A DNA stretch of 7,223 bases from an uncultured Bacteroidales bacterium (GTDB lineage: Bacteria; Bacteroidota; Bacteroidia; Bacteroidales; Paludibacteraceae): assembly GCA_946619625.1 (NCBI GenBank), contig CAMOMF010000049.1:1-7223 (forward strand). The letters run 5' to 3'. Positions 6,382 through 7,223 of this stretch are shown piece by piece. The notes beneath the pieces were generated by a model. The model made no database searches. It saw only the letters and a list, made by a program, of their open reading frames with translations, and was not told the DNA's origin. Position 1 is the first letter of the stretch; every line of letters begins with the position of its first letter. The position numbers and the translations under genes were made by a program.

Positions 6382-6450
6382 CACAGACTCTCTGTGTGTA
6401 ATTCCGTCACTTACTGACGCTAAACAGAAGGAAACAGCGCAAGTGGCGCT
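6382..6450 (+). promoter_or_regulatory. structured 5' leader with three consecutive small hairpins
   Basis: Just after the predicted transcription start are three perfect inverted repeats: CACAGA-CTC-TCTGTG (6382-6396), CGTCA-CTTAC-TGACG (6405-6419) and AGCGC-AAGTG-GCGCT (6436-6450). An unpaired AC-rich and pyrimidine-rich stretch (about 6451-6486) leads to the coding fragment. No known riboswitch or T-box pattern was recognised and there is no T-run after the third hairpin, so it does not look like an intrinsic terminator. It may be the regulatory leader of a gene lost or displaced here, or a small RNA. Confidence 0.4.
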
Positions 6451-6486
6451 ATAACATATTAACAACTCACTTTTCTTTTCTGCCCT

Positions 6487-6897
6487 GTGGATGGATGGAT
6501 TAAAGAAACAGACATTCCCAAAGGACATAGTGCCTTGCCATTAAACAAAACCTACATACCCAAAGCAGGTGGTTCTGGCACAGATTCTATTATTTTAGGT
6601 CAGCCTATATTAGGCGAACCCTATAGCGTATGTTCTTATACTTACTTGTGTATTGGATATAACCAAAATTTATCAAAAAAGGAGTGTAAAAATGTGATAT
6701 CATATATTAAAACACGCTTCTTTAGGTATATGGTTTCGGTAAAAAAGAAAACGCAAGATGCATCTCGTGATGTTTACCAATTTGTCCCTCTCCAAGATTT
6801 TTCGGAGCCGTGGACGGATGAGAAATTATACACGAAATACAATCTCTCGGAAGAAGAAATCGCCTTTATCGAAAGCATGATTAGACCGATGGAATGA
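6487..6897 (+). pseudogene. C-terminal fragment of an Eco57I-type restriction-modification protein
   Basis: The frame to TGA at 6895-6897 reads DGWIKETDIPKGHSALPLNK, TYIPKAGGSGTDSIILGQPI, GEPYSVCSYTYLCIGYNQ, KTRFFRYMVSVKKKTQDASR, DVYQFVPLQDFSEPWTDEKL and YNLSEEEIAFIESMIRPME. This is the C-terminal end of Eco57I-like enzymes, in which one chain combines methyltransferase, nuclease and target recognition: the 'YIPKA.G.G' block, 'S.CS.TYL', 'TRFFR..V...K.TQ', 'Y.FVPLQDF' and 'LS..EI.FIE..I..M'. About 135 residues remain of a protein usually of 500-1000 or more, and the methyltransferase part (NPPY) is missing. There is no in-frame ATG; the frame opens after TAA at 6460-6462 and the first possible start is GTG 6487. 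It lies directly behind a strong promoter and leader. Composition is clearly more AT-rich than the protease operon. Most likely a recombination remnant. Confidence 0.75.
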
Positions 6898-6988
6898 CAC
6901 GCCGAATACTATTCGGCACAACAGACAAAACGCATGATTCGACCAATGGGATGACAAGCCGAATACTATTCGGCAAAATGAACGAAAC
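6875..6988 (+). repeat. two tandem 57-bp repeats carrying the last codons of the restriction gene and a palindrome
   Basis: Copy 1 is 6875-6931 and copy 2 is 6932-6988; about 48 of 57 positions agree. Each holds ATGATT, Arg and Pro codons, ATGG and a stop (MIRPME and MIRPMG), then GCCGAATACTATTCGGC (6901-6917 and 6958-6974). The codons for Arg (AGA/CGA) and Pro (CCG/CCA) differ synonymously between copies. Only copy 1 continues an upstream coding frame. Confidence 0.85.
6901..6974 (+). terminator. two identical palindromes after the restriction-gene stop, possible transcript-end hairpins
   Basis: GCCGAAT-ACT-ATTCGGC at 6901-6917 and again at 6958-6974 folds into a seven-base-pair stem with a three-base loop, three bases after the stop codon in both copies. 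There is no T-run on either strand next to the stem, so intrinsic termination is doubtful; RNA-end protection or a protein-binding palindrome is equally possible. Confidence 0.35.
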
Positions 6989-7223
6989 AAAAAATATACA
7001 GAATAAGCGTTCTTTGACATACTGACAAGAGAAAAGAGGACGAATTTAACAATCAAATGCTATTTTTGTCCGAATGCTCGCACTCTCATTCATTTTCATA
7101 TAGTTACGATTGCTATTTTGAATATAAATATGCATAATTGTGTATTTTTATTGGCAAAATATTTGCATAATTCAAAAAAAGCAGTAATGTATTTCGGCGT
7201 AGAGGAAAGCAAAGCGGCACAAA
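6989..7223. other. AT-rich non-coding stretch with no supported gene
   Basis: No coding frame with recognisable protein character was found on either strand. The stretch contains a lone TATTTTTG (7061-7068) matching a -7 element but without TTTG at the right distance. It also has repeats of TGCATAATT at 7131-7139 and 7164-7172. A short frame from ATG at 7187 runs off the edge (MYFGVEESKAAQ) and is too short to judge. Confidence 0.5.
7162..7192 (+). promoter_or_regulatory. possible promoter for a gene right of the window
   Basis: TTTGCATAATTCAAAA at 7162-7177 is identical to 6336-6351, which contains the -33 element of the plus-strand promoter. Here a -7 position 19 bases on reads TAATGTAT, a poor match to TAnnTTTG. 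It may be a weak or decayed promoter, or a copy produced with the neighbouring rearrangement. Confidence 0.3.

Noticed and set aside
6346..6528. Minus-strand open frame of 60 codons across the leader
   Set aside because: It overlaps a perfect plus-strand promoter and three hairpins and has no coding character.
6826..7056. Minus-strand open frame containing an internal peptide repeat
   Set aside because: The repeat is just the 57-bp DNA repeat read backwards; the frame overlaps the end of the restriction fragment.
7013..7068. TTTGAC at 7013-7018 with TATTTTTG at 7061-7068 as a promoter
   Set aside because: The distance between the elements is about 44 bases, far from the usual 19-21, and no TTTG lies at the right place before TATTTTTG.

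Overview
The window looks like a piece of a Bacteroidales chromosome (Bacteroides/Prevotella relatives). The signs are two promoters of the Bacteroidetes type (TTTG, about 20 bases, TAnnTTTG), start sites mostly without Shine-Dalgarno sequences, a streptopain-type (C10) cysteine peptidase with a Bacteroidales-style C-terminal tail, and a regulator whose AraC domain resembles those of Bacteroides hybrid two-component systems. No species can be named from the sequence alone.

Left part (1-1300, minus strand): defence-island material. The window edge cuts a DUF3375 gene that matches the start of JetA of the Wadjet (MksBEFG-like) anti-plasmid system; only its first 115 codons are here. Directly upstream in the same direction are two gene wrecks: a short fusion of the start and the end of an HNH nuclease, out of frame with each other, and an AlbA_2/Schlafen-type protein reduced to its first ~48 codons joined to its C-terminal winged helix.

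Centre (1310-6260, minus strand): four tightly spaced genes, apparently one operon driven by a strong promoter at 6227-6258. In order of transcription they are: a secreted C10 cysteine protease with propeptide and C-terminal tail; a signal-peptide protein with a small Sm-like domain and an outer-membrane beta-barrel; a small ribbon-helix-helix protein; and a membrane-spanning sensor-regulator (lipoprotein signal, sugar-binding-protein-like periplasmic domain, one membrane helix, cytoplasmic AraC domain). Gaps are 13, 28 and 31 bases. The layout suggests a secreted protease with an envelope partner and its own regulators, one of which could read a periplasmic ligand and bind DNA without a kinase. 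This is the best candidate here for something undescribed.

Right part (6300-7223, plus strand): a second strong promoter, divergent from the protease promoter, reads through a leader with three small hairpins into the orphan C-terminal end of an Eco57I-type restriction-modification protein that has no ATG. Its last codons and a following palindrome are repeated 57 bases downstream with synonymous changes, which looks like a scar of recombination between homologous restriction genes. The remainder is AT-rich and ends in a possible promoter for a gene outside the window. The operon is visibly richer in G+C than the right flank, and decayed defence genes lie on both sides of it.
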